A DNA stretch of 64,000 bases, from contig LLCB01000122.1 in the NCBI GenBank assembly GCA_001414345.1, positions 97,966 to 161,965 on the forward strand, in the 5' to 3' direction. Origin of the DNA: Hymenoscyphus infarciens. Its lineage: Eukaryota > Ascomycota > Leotiomycetes > Helotiales > Helotiaceae. The stretch's first letter is position 1. Every line of letters begins with the position of its first letter. A program made the position numbers and the translations under genes. This document shows, piece after piece, positions 46,176-59,084 of the stretch. The notes beneath the pieces were generated by a model, which did no database searches, had not been told where the DNA came from, and worked only from the letters and a program-made list of their open reading frames with translations.

Positions 46176-48531
46176 ATGGCACCCATTCAGAAAAGAAATC
46201 CCGCCTTAGCTCCAGCCGTTGTGGAGGGAGAAATGAGCGAGGTGGGACAGAATGAACATCGCGTATCTACACTCTCTTCCGAGCAGGACCCTTTCGATTC
46301 ACGACTCAACACCCCCATTCCCAACACGCCGAGTCCAGATGTGTCACGACGGAATAGCACAAACGAATTGGAACAGGTCGGTCCAAATCCCTCGCTGTTG
46401 GGAAGACAGATATCTGCCGCGAGTCTCAGCCGAAGATCTTCATATATGCCAGTAATCCCGTCACCATTGAACCCATCCTCGACGCTCAACTCGACGGAAG
46501 GAAGTGTGGAAAATTCTGGGAACTCGGATGGAGTCTCGCCTCGCGATTCTTCATCTTCGGGGGAAGACCCGAGTCCACACCTCGCGGGAAGTCCCTCTCA
46601 AGACAGGGGAAAGCGGAAGGTTGCAGCTCTAAGTTCGGCACAAAAGATATTACGACAGAAATCTGCACTTGCGTTGCAGCCAGGAGAAGCGTCATCACGT
46701 CCAGAAACACCAAGACGTCTGGGAGATTTAGGTCATGACTATTCGCGATATCCTGCGTCCAGATCAAGTCCCAACTTGAGCGGAACCGCAACGCCCACGA
46801 GAGAGCGAACTCTAGCAGCAACGGCAGCAGCATCCGAGGTCTCGTTACTTCGAACAACAACCAACAATCCTTTCAACGACTCACAGGCAGATTTAGAAAA
46901 ATGGGGTTATCCAGATGATAGTATTGGGGCTTTTGATCCATATTATGGTGGAGAGAAGGGTTTTATATTATACGCGAACGAAATCGAGGCGGACGACAAA
47001 CTTCATATGCCAGCGGATGATGATGATATCACGTACAGGACGACTTGGAAGGATTTCTTTGGTCCTCGAAACCTCGCGAGCACCATAGGTGCTATATTTC
47101 TTATCCTTGGTCTTCTCGCCATTTTCATACTTTTACCAGTGTTTACATACTCTACAAAAATCTTCGGAGCCGGATCCTCGACCTTTGACCCAAATGATAC
47201 CGGTCCGGCATGGGCTCATGTCAACAATCGTACATATCCCGCCATGAAGAACATTCGGAGGGAATTAATCGATCCAGACACTCCACCCGATGCCATGACC
47301 AGAAAGAGCCAATTTGATGATACACTATTGAATTTGGTGTTCAGTGATGAGTTCAATACGCCAAACAGAACCTTCTACCCTGGGGATGACCCATATTGGA
47401 CGGGAGCAGACATTTGGTATGGGGCTACCCAGGACTTTGAGTGGTATGACCCAGATGCGATTACAACCGCCAATGGCACTTTACAGTTGAAACTGGATGC
47501 TTTTCCAAATCATGGTCTCCAATATCGATCGGGAATGCTGAACAGTTGGAATCAGATGTGCTTCAAAGGAGGTGTTTATGAAGTCTCAGTCTCTTTAGCT
47601 GGTCCATCGGGTGTCCCAGGTTTGTGGCCTGGTGTTTGGTCGATGGGCAATCTGGGTCGACCAGGATTCAAGGCCACTACGGATGGAGTCTGGCCTTACA
47701 CTTACAATGAATGCGATGCGGGAATTACGCCAAATCAGTCCGATCCCAGTGGACTTTCTCATCTTCCAGGCCAGAGGCTTGCCTCTTGTGTATGCAAGGG
47801 AGCAGACCACCCTAACCCAGGCGTTGGTAGAGGAGCGCCGGAGTTGGATATTCTTGAAGGCTCCGTCGACCCCAACAACAGAATCGGGGTTGTCACGCAG
47901 AGTTTACAAGTTGCACCATTCGATGTCTATTATCGCCCAAATAACGACTTTATGGCCATTCCAGATTACGAGACCACTCAGATGAATACCTATTGCGGTG
48001 GACCATTTCAACAGGCGGTTAGTGGAACAACGATGCTGAACAACGCATGGTACGATGGCCTTGCGTATCAAAAATATGCATATGAGTATGAGCCAGGTAC
48101 CTCGGAAGGCAAGATCGCTTGGTTTGTGGGTGAGAACCCATCTTTCATTATGGATGGAAAAGCTATTGGACCAAATGGCAACGTGGGACCAAGACAGGTT
48201 CCAATGGAACCCATGTCTATGATTCTCAATCTTGGCTACAGTGCTTCATGGACGCAGATAGACGCGCCATTGTTGCGGTTCCCAACGGTCATGCATGTCG
48301 ACTATGTCAGAATATACCAGAAGGCAGGGCAGGAGAGCGTTACTTGTGATCCTCCGGGATATCCTACGACGGAGTACATCAAGAACCATCCGATTGCATA
48401 TCAGAATCCAAATCTCACTGTAAGTTTTCTCCCCCTTCTTCTTCCATCTAGCCGGGAAATAGCTAATGGTAATATAGCAATGGGACGAAACCGGCTATGG
48501 ATGGCCAAAAAACAAGTTGACGGGATGTTAG
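46176..48531 (+). CDS. KRE6: KRE6/SKN1-family beta-1,6-glucan synthesis protein
   Basis: Type II membrane glycoprotein of the Golgi/secretory route needed for cell-wall beta-1,6-glucan, with a GH16-like luminal domain. Exon 1 is 46176-48419; exon 2 is 48478-48531 after a 58-bp intron (GTAAGT...GCTAAT...TAG). Splicing yields the conserved tail QWDETGYGWPKNKLTGC, 765 aa. The cytosolic N-terminus (about 300 aa) is Ser/Pro/Thr-rich and disordered. One transmembrane segment follows near 300-325 (TIGAIFLILGLLAIFILLPVF). The luminal part has FSDEFNTPNRTFYPGDDPYWTG, GLWPGVWSMGNLGRPGF, the catalytic-type motif ELDILEG near 555, and MSMILNLGYSASW. Several N-glycosylation sequons (NRT, NGT, NQS) are visible. 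KRE6 versus SKN1 cannot be told apart in a single-copy fungal gene. Confidence 0.95.
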
Positions 48532-50222
48532 ATCAACGGTCAGCAACAACTATATAATACGATAATGAGTCGACTCGAGAGGAGAAACACTGCGAAAAAA
48601 TCACTTGCATATAATTACATTTTGTCTGTCACATACGGCATTAATAGACTTCCTGTTTGAAGCGAATCAAGCAAGCACGGCACAGCTAGAAAGAAATGGC
48701 GTTTTTGGAATTTGGGGAAATGGGGAGTTTAGGGGGCTGCTTTTATGATATCCATAATATGGATGAACCAATCACGAATACGACTGGTGTTAAGGATGGA
48801 AGGGGGTAGGGTTTCTTTTTTGAGAATGATGACGAGGTGCCATCGAAGCTCGAGGAAATATATTTTGAGGATACACACCCCAAACTGGGGATTTTGGGGA
48901 CAATGAGAAGAACTGGTGGACGGAAGACGGAATTGAGTTGGAAGGGAGTGCATATTGAGAGGCACAACTCTGTACATAGCGAGTAAACGGGTAAAGTGAT
49001 GTAAATGAAATCGCTGTGGGAACAGACAGCGAGGAAGATAGCTAGCTTTGGTGGTTGGCTTTGGCTGTTTGATAATTGGGCGTTCGAATTGTTGTGCCTC
49101 TCTCACACTTCCCCTCACTTAATTCTCTCTCTCGAGCACTGTCACTCAGATTCCTCGCCTGGGGATTTTTGAAGCGAGACGTGATATGGGTGGTCAGCAA
49201 GCCTATTCCTCGGTCTGCTTACTTTCCCTCGTGCTCCGTGTGATACCGCCGCCCTCGTACTCGAAAGAACTCTCTCTCGTAATACTTGACCAGTCTTATT
49301 TCAAGAATGGGAGATCAGCACGGGTAACGGGTATTCCCACGTTTCTGTGGCTTTTTTTCCGGGTTGGACGAGGGGAGGTCATCTTATGTTTTTATGAAGT
49401 ACTGATACCCTTTTGATAAAAGTAAGAGGGAAGGTTGAGGATTTCGCAAGTGGGTTGATGGGGAAGTGCCAAGAGCAAATCGTGGGGTGTGAGCCTTTCT
49501 TTGCTGTAGGCTCGCCAAGCTGGGCCTCCAGAGTATGCGTTCAGGGAAGTGGTAGGGGGCGAGTACAGTAAGTAAGTGAGTAGTGATATGCGGTACCAAG
49601 TACCAAGTTTCTAGTCAAGTATTGTGTTACGTAGCAGAACCCATGGACAAAAAATTTCTACCGGATGCCTATCTTATCTCCCTCTACCGATGGCCTGTGA
49701 CACAGCGCCATCGGAGCCACTGTCTCTCGCCTTTACTCGAGTACAAGCCTTAGCCCATCATCATTGGCAGCTTTATTATCAGGGTTTTTTCCGAGGATCT
49801 CCACGAACCGATGTCTCGGTCATCGCGCACATTCATCGAATGAATGGCTGCTGGGTTGGTTTGTGGAGGGGGCGGGGCGGCCGGGTTTTGCATGGATGTG
49901 TTGAGCTTGGGTCTGCCTTTCTTCTTCTGGTTTTTGATTGAATGTCTGTATTTTTGAGTTTGTTTCGTTCTATCATGCTTTGGCCGGGGAGTCCTGGGGA
50001 AGTTCACGATTGGTTCACCGTTGGTTCACCGTCATTTTGCGCCATTCCTCAAAGAGAGCTCGAGATAGCGATATTGCGACGGAAGAGTTGGGGATTCACT
50101 CAACAATTCTTTGTGATTGAAAGTACCGAGGCACCAATAGACCATACAAGAGTTCATAGCAGGACCTCGCGCGCGGGGAGGTGACTGAATATGGCGATGC
50201 TGGGAGCAAAAACACAAACACG
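48532..50222. other. Intergenic upstream of the TOK1-like channel gene
   Basis: No gene recognised; contains the KRE6-like 3' flank and the channel gene promoter and leader. Confidence 0.5.
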
Positions 50223-53200
50223 ATGACGAGCACCTCGATGAACGACGATTCCCCTCCTACCTCTAGCTCCCAGGAGAGTACCCCCCGACTTCACAATGGA
50301 AACGATACGCCGGGTCCGGGTATCACATTCTACGATGGCGATAGGGTTACAGGAAGAGATGTGGGGAATGGAAATACTTGGGAGAAAACGGATTCCGGGG
50401 TCAGGACTATAAAAACGATGGGGAAATTGCCCGATTTCAAGTTGAGGGGGAAGACGGATGATTTACCTCAGTATGTTCCCCTCCAACAAACTTGGTTTCC
50501 CGCGAGAGGTTGATAAATATTGGAGTGGAAAGGAAGAAATGCTAATTCATTTGGAATAGAGATTGGTGGTTCGCATCCACAGCCATTCCCCTCCTCGCAG
50601 CAACCATCGGTCCTCTCGCAAACGTCCTCTCCATCGCAGCCTTGGTAACGAGATGGCGAGATACACTTCCGAACAACGGGGCGTTACCAGATGGGGCAGA
50701 TGAAAATGGAGTTGGAATACCGGATCCGAGGTGGGAAATTATACTCAATGCTTTCTCTCTTGGATTCGGATTCTTTGGAAACTTTTGTTTGCTGTTGAAT
50801 TTCACGAAGAGGGTTCGGTATATTGTTGCTTTACCTGCTACCATTATTTCGTGGTATTTTGCTACTGGGATTGTAAGTCACTCCTTGGGATTCTTAAGTG
50901 TTTGTGTTGGTGGTGGAAGGACTGGACTGACATGTGAGGGGTAGCTTATTGGGATTATTGTTGCGATGAACCATTATGTTCCTCCTATTCGTCCCGGAGA
51001 AACTTACTCTCAGGGGTTTTATTATGCTATCATCGCCGCGGTTCTTTATCTCATCGGATCTATGATTCTGATGATTAACATGCTTGGATACGCACTTGGC
51101 CATTACCCGCAACATTTCGACCTCGATGACGACCAGAGAACTCTTATTTTGCAAACTATGATGTTCTTCTTCTGGCTCGCTGGGGGAGCAGCGGTGTTTT
51201 CCAAAGTATGTGGTTTCAGTTACGCAGATGCACTCTACTTCTGTGACGTGACGGTCCTTACTGTGGGGTTTGGGGATTTTACAGGAACCAACGATGCAGG
51301 GAGAGGAATCGTATTTCCATACTCAGTAATTGGAATTATCTTCTTGGGTTTGATGATCAGCAGTATCCGCAAATTCGCAGTGGGGATGAGTAAAGACAAA
51401 GTCATTCGGAAACACCAATTGCAACAACGAGAACGGACTTATGGTCGTACAGTTACGAGTGAGAAGGAACTTCGAGAACGTCTGGGCTTGCCACCGAGAA
51501 GAGATACAGTGATTGAAAGAAGAGCGTCTTCTGCTTCGCGGAAGCTGTCGACTGCTACGTCGAGTGGTGCAGCAAAGCGGAACTCGTTGGAGCAATATGG
51601 ACATTTCGATCTTCAAGGGCGAACGATAAAATTCCACAAAACTCACGCACCAGCAGGAGGAGGCGGCAGAGGTGGAGCCGGGAGAGAAAAAGTGAGGAGT
51701 TTCCCTCGTATGCCATTCAATCGAGATGCGAAGATGGAAAAGGCAGACACGAAGCGAGCTCTTAAATCCGAAAAGTTGCTTCTCCTAAAAGAAGAAAAGG
51801 ATCGCTTCGATGCCATGCGGGAAATCCAAGCTAACACGCATAAATTTGAGAAATACTGGGCTTTGTCAATGTCTGTCATGGCTTTTAGTCTACTTTGGCT
51901 ACTCGGTTCTTTAGTCTTCAAAATCGTTGAACAAAGGGAACAGGGACTGAGTTATTTTCAAGCGTTGTACTTTTGCTATGTTAGTTTGTTGACGATCGGA
52001 TATGGTGATTTCTCACCCAAGAGTAATGCAGGGAAACCTTTTTTCGTTATTTGGTCCCTGATTGCTATCCCGACCATGACGATTCTTATTTCAGATATGG
52101 GGGATACGGTGATCGAGTCCATTAATCGGGGTACCTTCACGCTTGCAGATTGGACTGTTATGCCTAAAGAAGGGGTATGGCATGATTTCCTCGTGAATCA
52201 TCCGCGGATTAAAGACTACCTGGAAAGAAAGACTCGCGAAAGGGAAGAGAAGAAGAGGATCGAGAAGGGATTTGAATTGCAAGATCCTGATTTGGAGGGG
52301 GGAAGGGAGAGAGTGGTTACGCTTGAGAAACTTGCTGAGGATCCGGGGGAGCCGTTGAGGGAGAGGAGTGATCATGAGCTTGCGCGGCAATTGGCTGCGA
52401 GCATTAAGAGGGTCGCTGTTGATATGAGGGAAGGGGGGAGGAAATATAGCTATGAGGAGTGGGTTGAGTTTACTAGGTTGATTCGGTTTAGTAGTCAGGA
52501 GGTGGACGGGGAGCATGCTGGGGAGGGCGAAGGGGAAAATGGGAAGGCGGGTGGCGAGTTGGGGTTGACGGAGTGGGATTGGATTGGGTGACTTTTTTCT
52601 TTTGTCTTATTATCTTTTCTCTTTTTTTGACCCTTCCGAGTATTTCGCTCGACTCTAAGGACGCTTGCTGATGATGGTGTCTCAACAGAGAAGATAGTCC
52701 AATGTTGGCCGAAGTAGGCGAAAGTGAATGGGTTCTCGAGAGACTATGTGAGAGTCTAGACCGATATACCAGAATTCAAGGCCGAAAGGTTTGTTCCCCC
52801 TTCTTTCTCTTTACTTTCCCTATCCTTCCCTTCCCACCTTCCCACAAATCACCTTTTAACAAAACCCCCAGGCCAAACTGGCACTCGCCGCTCTAGAAGA
52901 ACACAACCACCACGCTAAACATCATCACCCCCTTTCCTCTCTTGAACGTAAACATACCTTCGAACCCCTCGATCCTTCGAGACATAATCATCCCATTTAT
53001 CCTGCTCATCCGGGGAAGAGAGTGGGCTATGGACATGAACATCATGGGTTGCTTCCTCCACCTTCTGATGGGGCTGTCGTTATTGAAGATGAGGATGGCG
53101 AAACTGGGCGTAGGGCTGAGGGGAATGAAAAAGAAGATGAGGCTGGGGAGTTGAGAAAAGAAAAGGGTAAGGCGGTCGGGTGGGATAAAGAGGATGCTTA

Positions 53201-53384
53201 CGGGAACGAAGTAGATGAAGGGGTGATAAATAAAGAGGAGAGGCTTAAAGAGGAGATGGACGAGTGTGTTGAGAGGGAATTGGGGGATCGGTTGAAGTTT
53301 AATCGGGATCCTGGTGAGGGGAGGGCGGTTGGGGATTGGATGAGGGGAGTTGGAAGGAAAGGGGAGAGTAGTGAGGCGTTATGA
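50223..53384 (+). CDS. TOK1: TOK1-type two-pore outward-rectifier potassium channel
   Basis: Fungal plasma-membrane K+ channel with eight membrane segments and two pore loops. Five exons: 50223-50470, 50560-50872, 50945-52587, 52689-52788 and 52872-53384. Introns of 89, 72, 101 and 83 bp are GT-AG and all phases agree, giving 938 aa. The first four membrane segments start at DWWFASTAIPLLAATIGPLA. Pore loop 1 has the selectivity filter TVGFGDF (about 293) and pore loop 2 has TIGYGDF (about 537), separated by a long basic cytosolic loop. The long C-terminal tail is charged, with a His-rich stretch (EEHNHHAKHHHP) and acidic runs. Without the third intron the frame would end at 52591, so unspliced models would lose about 200 residues. 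ATG 50223 is the first in frame after a GTG. Confidence 0.94.
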
Positions 53385-53937
53385 TAGTTGGATGGGTATT
53401 GATTTGGATATAGGTTGGCCATGGATTGGATATGGGCATGGTTTTGGAGTTTGGGGTTGGGAATAAGGATTTCTTGAGTTTAGATACCTTTTGTTTATCG
53501 AAATTTGGTGTGGATTTGGTTTGAGGTTGTATGTTTTATATGGGTTATGGTTACAGTATAGTAGTGAAGGAATGGCATATACTCCTTATTCCTTCTAGGT
53601 TTGAAAGTAGATACATAGGCGGTTATGCAGTTGGGTTGATACACGTGAACAATGCTCATTCATGCCTCTCAATCTTGGAAAGGATAAGAGTTTCGGTTAT
53701 TGTTCTTGGAGCAGTTGCTTTCATTTTTCCAGCTCCTGTTGAAAATGAGTTCACAAATATAAGTACAAGTCAGTTGTTTTACCAGGTCTCTATTGAATTC
53801 TAAATACATTCTCTGCCTCTCACAACTACCAATTAAACCACTTCTCAACAGCGGGAAAAAAAGAAACAGCTCCTCCAATGAAAACAGCTCCTCAACCGTA
53901 CATTCTCTAGCCAAGGCACCGAAAAGAACACAACTCC

Positions 53938-54114
53938 ATTCTTGAGAATTGACTACGTACCGCAGCAATGGCCGCCCAAAGAGGCAGACACAAAGCCACA
54001 GTCGCGAGATTCGAGAAAGAAGGAATTGGTCTAATCGCACCGGTTCTTGATACGTACCACAGCCAAGTCCACCCAAAGAGGCGAACGGAAGGCCATAGCC
54101 GCGAGATTCGAGAA
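53938..54114. repeat. Diverged tandem duplication, period about 97 bp
   Basis: Blocks 53954-54016 and 54051-54114 share TACGTACC(G/A)CAG, CCCAAAGAGGC and CGCGAGATTCGAGAA with many substitutions between, and both are preceded by TTCTTGA. An old tandem duplication in noncoding DNA. Confidence 0.75.
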
Positions 54115-54166
54115 GATGTGACTAGAGAGGTAGGAGAGGGCTTTACAAACACCATTTTGTGACAAA

Positions 54167-54202
54167 GGAAAAAAAGGAAAAAAAGGAAAAAAAGGAAAAA
54201 AT
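54167..54202. repeat. (GGAAAAAAA)4 tandem repeat
   Basis: Four near-exact 9-bp units just before the 3' end of the coiled-coil gene. Confidence 0.92.
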
Positions 54203-54226
54203 ACAGGATGTCGATATTTCGGTGGA

Positions 54227-55570
54227 TCACCAAAGGTGAGAGCCAACCGCGCCAACCCATTGCCACCCCTTGGACAGCCAGCAAACCAAATTCATGCCCG
54301 AACAACTCTCTAGAGGGATGACCTCTGTGGAGAGATCTGGTCCGATGCTAACCATATCCATGCATATCGGAGACAGGACACTTTGCAAGCGAGCGAAAGC
54401 ATCAACCGAGGGAGACAAAACGACGGGAGAGGGTGCGATTTTCGTAAGTGAGAAGAGAGAAAGGATGGTCTCGTAAATGGCGTGTCCCGATGGGAGAGCG
54501 AAAGAAGAGAGCAAACCAGCCATCAGGGCGAGAAGGACGAGGAGACCAAAGCGAGACCAGAGCGAGTCGAATGTTGAGTTGAAGGTATAGACTGGTGACT
54601 TGAGCTTGTGGCATTCCTCCAGCAAGTACACCTTGGAGATGGCGTTGTCGTGTTGTGTTTGAAGGGTTGCGAGGTCGGAGTTGCGCTGGGTGGTGGTTTC
54701 CTTGTGCTTCTCCTCTAGGCCAGCGACCAAATCCTTATGTTCGTTTTCCATCTTGGTGATTTGGGACGCGTGCTCCTCATCGTTCTTCGTGATGGCACCT
54801 TGCAACTTCGTGAACTCTTCGTTGAGAACATTTCGTGCTGTGATAGCTGCGTCCTTTTCCTTCTCTAGGCTCGCAAATCTCTCCGCCAAACCATTGTAGT
54901 CCTTGGCCTTGTGTTCAATATCAGCCGATTGGCTGGTAATGGTTGTTTGCAACTTCGTAAGCTCTTCGTTGAGCGAACTTCGGGCTGCGACAGCTGCGTC
55001 CTTTGCCTTCTCGAGGCTCGCATATTTCTCCGCCAAACCAGCGTAGTCTTTGACCTTCTGTTCAATAACGGCCGATTGGCTGGTAATGATTGTTTGCGAA
55101 GTGGCCAACTCCTCTTCACGTGCCTTTCGGGCGGTGACTTCAACATCCTTTTCCTCCTCGAGGTTTGCGATTTGTTCATTTTTTCTCGCGATGCACTTTG
55201 CGTGCTCAGCGTCCAACGACTTTTGTTTGAGAAACTTGGCATCGTTCTGCTTCAAGACAGCTACTTTGGACGCGATCTCTCGCTCAAGTTCCATTCTGAT
55301 CTGTTCCTTTTTGCCAACAAGCTCCACCAAGCCTTGAGCGCGGCGTCGCTCCTCCGCCAACTTTCGTCGCTCTTCCTCCAGTTGTGTTTCCAAGAGGGCG
55401 ACCCTGGGGTCGGGCTCTTGCACATTGTGCCGCTGTGGGCGTGGGTTTTGGGGTCGGTATTGATTTCCGCCCAAGTGACCTCCTCTTGGTGGACCGTTGT
55501 TGTGGTTGCCGCGGGGGAATTGGGGTGCGAAGCCACCTCGGGCATTCTCGCCCCATTGTTGGTTCTGCAT
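54227..55570 (-). CDS. Coiled-coil protein with ~49-residue internal repeats and a membrane segment
   Basis: Intronless 447-aa protein I do not recognise by name. The N-terminus (1-55) is Gly/Asn/Pro/Arg-rich with RGG-like motifs (GGFAPQFPRGNHNNGPPRGG). Residues about 57-320 form a long heptad-rich coiled coil (LLETQLEEERRKLAEERRR). Within it a unit of about 49 residues recurs twice and partly a third time: TSQTIITSQSAVIEQKVKDY with YASLEKAKDA, then TKLQTTITSQSADIEHKAKDY with FASLEKEKDA, then TKLQGAIT. A hydrophobic stretch follows (FGLLVLLALMAGLLSSFAL), likely a membrane anchor, with a 90-residue non-repetitive tail. ATG 55570 is the first in frame and starts the low-complexity head. Possibly a tethering or organelle-surface protein; that is speculation. 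Confidence 0.72.
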   Translation of the reverse strand: MQNQQWGENARGGFAPQFPRGNHNNGPPRGGHLGGNQYRPQNPRPQRHNVQEPDPRVALLETQLEEERRKLAEERRRAQGLVELVGKKEQIRMELEREIASKVAVLKQNDAKFLKQKSLDAEHAKCIARKNEQIANLEEEKDVEVTARKAREEELATSQTIITSQSAVIEQKVKDYAGLAEKYASLEKAKDAAVAARSSLNEELTKLQTTITSQSADIEHKAKDYNGLAERFASLEKEKDAAITARNVLNEEFTKLQGAITKNDEEHASQITKMENEHKDLVAGLEEKHKETTTQRNSDLATLQTQHDNAISKVYLLEECHKLKSPVYTFNSTFDSLWSRFGLLVLLALMAGLLSSFALPSGHAIYETILSLFSLTKIAPSPVVLSPSVDAFARLQSVLSPICMDMVSIGPDLSTEVIPLESCSGMNLVCWLSKGWQWVGAVGSHLW

Positions 55571-56961
55571 TTTGGTGGTCGGTGGGTGTCGAGAGTGGTG
55601 GTTTGTGGTGGAGGAGGTGATGCGGTTGGGGTTGCGAGGGAGGTGTGTGGGTGTCGTTGTTGGAGGAAAGAAGAAAAGGTTGGAAGGTGGAAGGTCGCCG
55701 TCTTTTATAGGCAGAGAAAAATTTTTATTCGAGACGCACGGACGGAGCTAAGGCCGTGGCTTAGCTGCTGCTGCGGTTGCAAAGAGTAGTGAATTAACTG
55801 TTGGAAAGTGAAGGTGAAGTGAAGGTGAATTGAGAAAATTCATGATTTTGGTCACCTGAGATCATTTTCGACGAAAGTGAGGGCGTTTATCTCAACTCTG
55901 CTTGATTTACTCAGTTATCTCTCCTGTCTTTAAAAAGTATTATTTTGAATTGTGTTTACTGGAGCCAGGTTTCCAAGTTCATTTCATAAATTTCACAAGC
56001 TGTCGAAAGAGTTTCAAGTTAATCTCATTGTTCAATTATATTAGAATAAGATAAGTGATCCTAGCTAGTTACGCAAACTAGATTCTGTGTAATAAACTCT
56101 ACTTAGACTCCAAGTAACTTCAGTTTAATCTATTATCACTTTCTTCTAGGAAAAATAATATCTTCGGCTAAAGATAGATATCAAGCTCGATTCTATACTT
56201 TATAATAGTCTCTAAGTGAATAATTAGTTAATACTTTTCCTCGATAATTCAGTTAAACAAATGAAGTTATTAGAGTATCGTATACTATCTACTTTCAAAC
56301 TAGTCTAAACTTCGTTTATCTAATTCAGTTCTTCTATCTTTTTTAGATAATTTAGTTAAATAAATAGAATATAAATAGATATCTTAAACTATAACCTTTT
56401 AAATAGCGCTAGACCTCTCTTTTTTATTTTATTCTTCTACTTATTCTTAAGAAGTTAGTTAGATAAAGAGATTTTAGATAAGTATCTTATATAATATATC
56501 TATAAAGGTTTCTAAACTTTAACTAATTTATATAATTATTCTACTAGTTTTTAATACTTTAGTTAGATAAATAGAATTTAAATAATTATTATTTACTTAC
56601 TACTTTAGATTATTACTAAACTATAAGTAATTAACTCGATTAATCTAGATATTCTTAATAATTCAGTTAGATAAATAGAGTTGAGATAAGTAGTCTTTAC
56701 TAGATACTTTAGATTAGTACTAAACTATAGTAGATTAACTTCGATATATTTAAAAGACGATAATATACTTCAAGTATTTACGAAAAGATCTTAAAATAAT
56801 AGCTTTTACTAAACTTCTTTTTTATTAAACTTAGTCTATTATCTATTTTATCTAAGAGAATTATATATAGGAGATTATAAATTATAAAGTATAACTTTTT
56901 ATAAGTATAAAAAATAATAGTTTTTAATTTAAGTTCTCTCTCTCTCTCTCTCTCTCTCTAT
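55571..56961. other. AT-rich transition into the repeat island
   Basis: Up to about 55850 it is ordinary promoter-like sequence. From about 55900 it turns strongly A/T with recurrent TTAGATAA and CAGTTA(A/G)A words at roughly 90-120 bp intervals, probably a RIP-altered tandem or dispersed repeat. A (TC)n run occupies 56935-56959. No coding frame seen. Confidence 0.6.
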
Positions 56962-57231
56962 TATAATAGTATAAACTATAAACTACTATAAAAGAGGTAT
57001 ATAAGAGTGCGTTTTAATAGAATAATATATACGATTCCTAGGCTTAGTACGAACGTAAAGAACAAATTAGCCTCCTTCGAACAGAGAGAGGCAGGGCATA
57101 TATATATAAGAGTTCGGACTATACTAAAGTCTATAACTAAAACTAAGATAAAACATATTTAATAGCTAATATAAAAGTCTGAAACCTAAACGGTATATAA
57201 CCTTAGCTATTTTAGACAGCTGGCTATTATA
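56962..57231 (+). repeat. 5' LTR of the smaller element
   Basis: 270 bp, bounded right by the TCCCTCTC that also follows the larger element's 5' LTR in similar form. The exact left end is inferred from alignment with the related LTRs. Confidence 0.65.
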
Positions 57232-59084
57232 TCCCTCTCTCTTGAAAAAGACTTGTCCCGAGTCTTCGCTAAGTTGTCCTTATTAGAGCTAAATCGAGGT
57301 GCTATAGCATTGTTGTTTTGTCGAAATCGTTTAGCGAGGTTAGAGTCTAAATCGTAACTGACCTAACGTAGGTGTTTGCTAAAAGGCACTTTGTTTAGTC
57401 GTTTTATATTAAAAAGCAGGCATCCGTATTCGCTAAAAGAGTGTGGGTTTGTCCGAGCTGTCTTATAGGTCGGAGGGTATTCAGAGTGGAGTCGGATGCG
57501 TTTCGTCGAGAGGTAGTGATAACTTAGCTAAGAGCTTACATCTGTGTTTCGTTCTAATAGAGAGCATAAATTCGTCCGATTCGCATCCGATTCGAGTTCA
57601 AATAAGGCTTCTGGTTCCGGCCAGAAGTGAAAAGAAAGTAAGACTCTGTAAAAGTAGAGAGTCGGTGGGGTTTTGGCTAGTTAAACGAGCTACTACTTAG
57701 CGATTTATTACTGAAGTTTTCTTATTATCTTAGTATCTAGGGATAACAAATGTGCTGCCTCGTTCTCTCTATGATTCGGGTCTAAATCAGAGTACTCTAT
57801 AAAGACTTGTTTTTATCTTCGTATACTACTTTAGAAGTGGTGCTACGAATAGTCGGTAAAGATTCACTATTGTTTTGTCGACGAAGTTATAGGTCTAACG
57901 TCTTTTAGTAGAAGAACTATTCTAACTCTAGTCTCTCTCTAAGTATTGCTATACTTGAAAAGCAACCTCTAAAGTTAGTACGTTTCTCTAGCGTAATCCT
58001 TTTCCGCCTAGGTATTTGTAACACTTTCAGTGTTATATTAGGTAGTAGACCGTCGGAAGGTATTAGAGGCAGTAGTGTTTCTTAAGCGAAATAAGCCAAG
58101 GCTTAGAAGTAAAGAAGGGTCGGATCGAGGAGGGTTCAGTAGCGGAGAGAGTTCTTAACTTTAAAATTTAAACTTACTTATTATTTTCTCTATTTCAGCT
58201 AACTATGTAATAGCCCGCCTTCTTGAATTGCCGCTACTTATGCGCCGAAGGTATTAATCTTCGATTTTCGTATATAGAAGGTATTAAGGTTCGAAGGTTA
58301 TATATATTTAGCTTTCAGCTCTTATTATATAGTATTACCTATATTAGGCAAGTCTCGGTTATTATTATTATCGGACCTTTATATTATCCGACCTCCTATA
58401 TATAAATACTCTACTCGGGATAGTAGAAGGCTAATTTGGTCTTTTCTTCTATATTAGAGCCTAGTATTTACACACTTTATTCTACTAAACACACGCTTAT
58501 ATATCTCTTCTATAGTCGTGTATATTTCGTGCTATTATAAACTAATCGTTGTTTCTTAGAGTTTATACCTCTATATCTCGTATCTCGTCTATATTTAGAA
58601 AGTCTCGGTTCTAGAACCTTTTATGTTTAGACGTATAGAAGTGGTTTAGAGGCCTTTTAGAAAGAGAAGTGTTCTTAGAAGATTACTTAACGCCTTCTAA
58701 TAGAGCTAATATCTTCGATATTAGTTAGAGAGAGAGTAAGAGATAGATTTAGAAGCTTTTATAATAATAATATATATGTTTTATCGACTTCCTAAACCTT
58801 ATATAGCGATCTCTATATAGAGAGAGTTATTAGAAGTCTCGAGAATACTTAGTGTATTCTACTTCTACTAATATATTATCTAATACGCTTTTACTAGCTA
58901 ACTAATAGATACTAAACTCTAATATTACAAGTTATCTATAAGGTCTCTAGTTTTATAGCTATTTAAGTTTATTCTTAGTATACTAATCTAAATCTAGCCT
59001 AAATCGAAGTAGATACGCTAGTATACTTAAAAGAAGATATTATTAAAGAGGCTATTCTTAGCTAGTTTAAATTTATTCTTTAAA

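Larger units (their letters stand above)
53385..54226. other. Intergenic between convergent channel and coiled-coil genes
   Basis: 3' flanks of two convergent genes plus a diverged tandem duplication and an A-rich 9-bp repeat, listed separately. No gene seen. Confidence 0.5.

Noticed and set aside
55050..55789. Plus-strand frames opposite the coiled-coil gene
   Set aside because: Shadow of heptad-repeat coding sequence and of the RGG-like head.
57443..57700. 85-codon frame inside the smaller LTR element
   Set aside because: Lies across repeated modules shared with the larger element, where the frame is not conserved.
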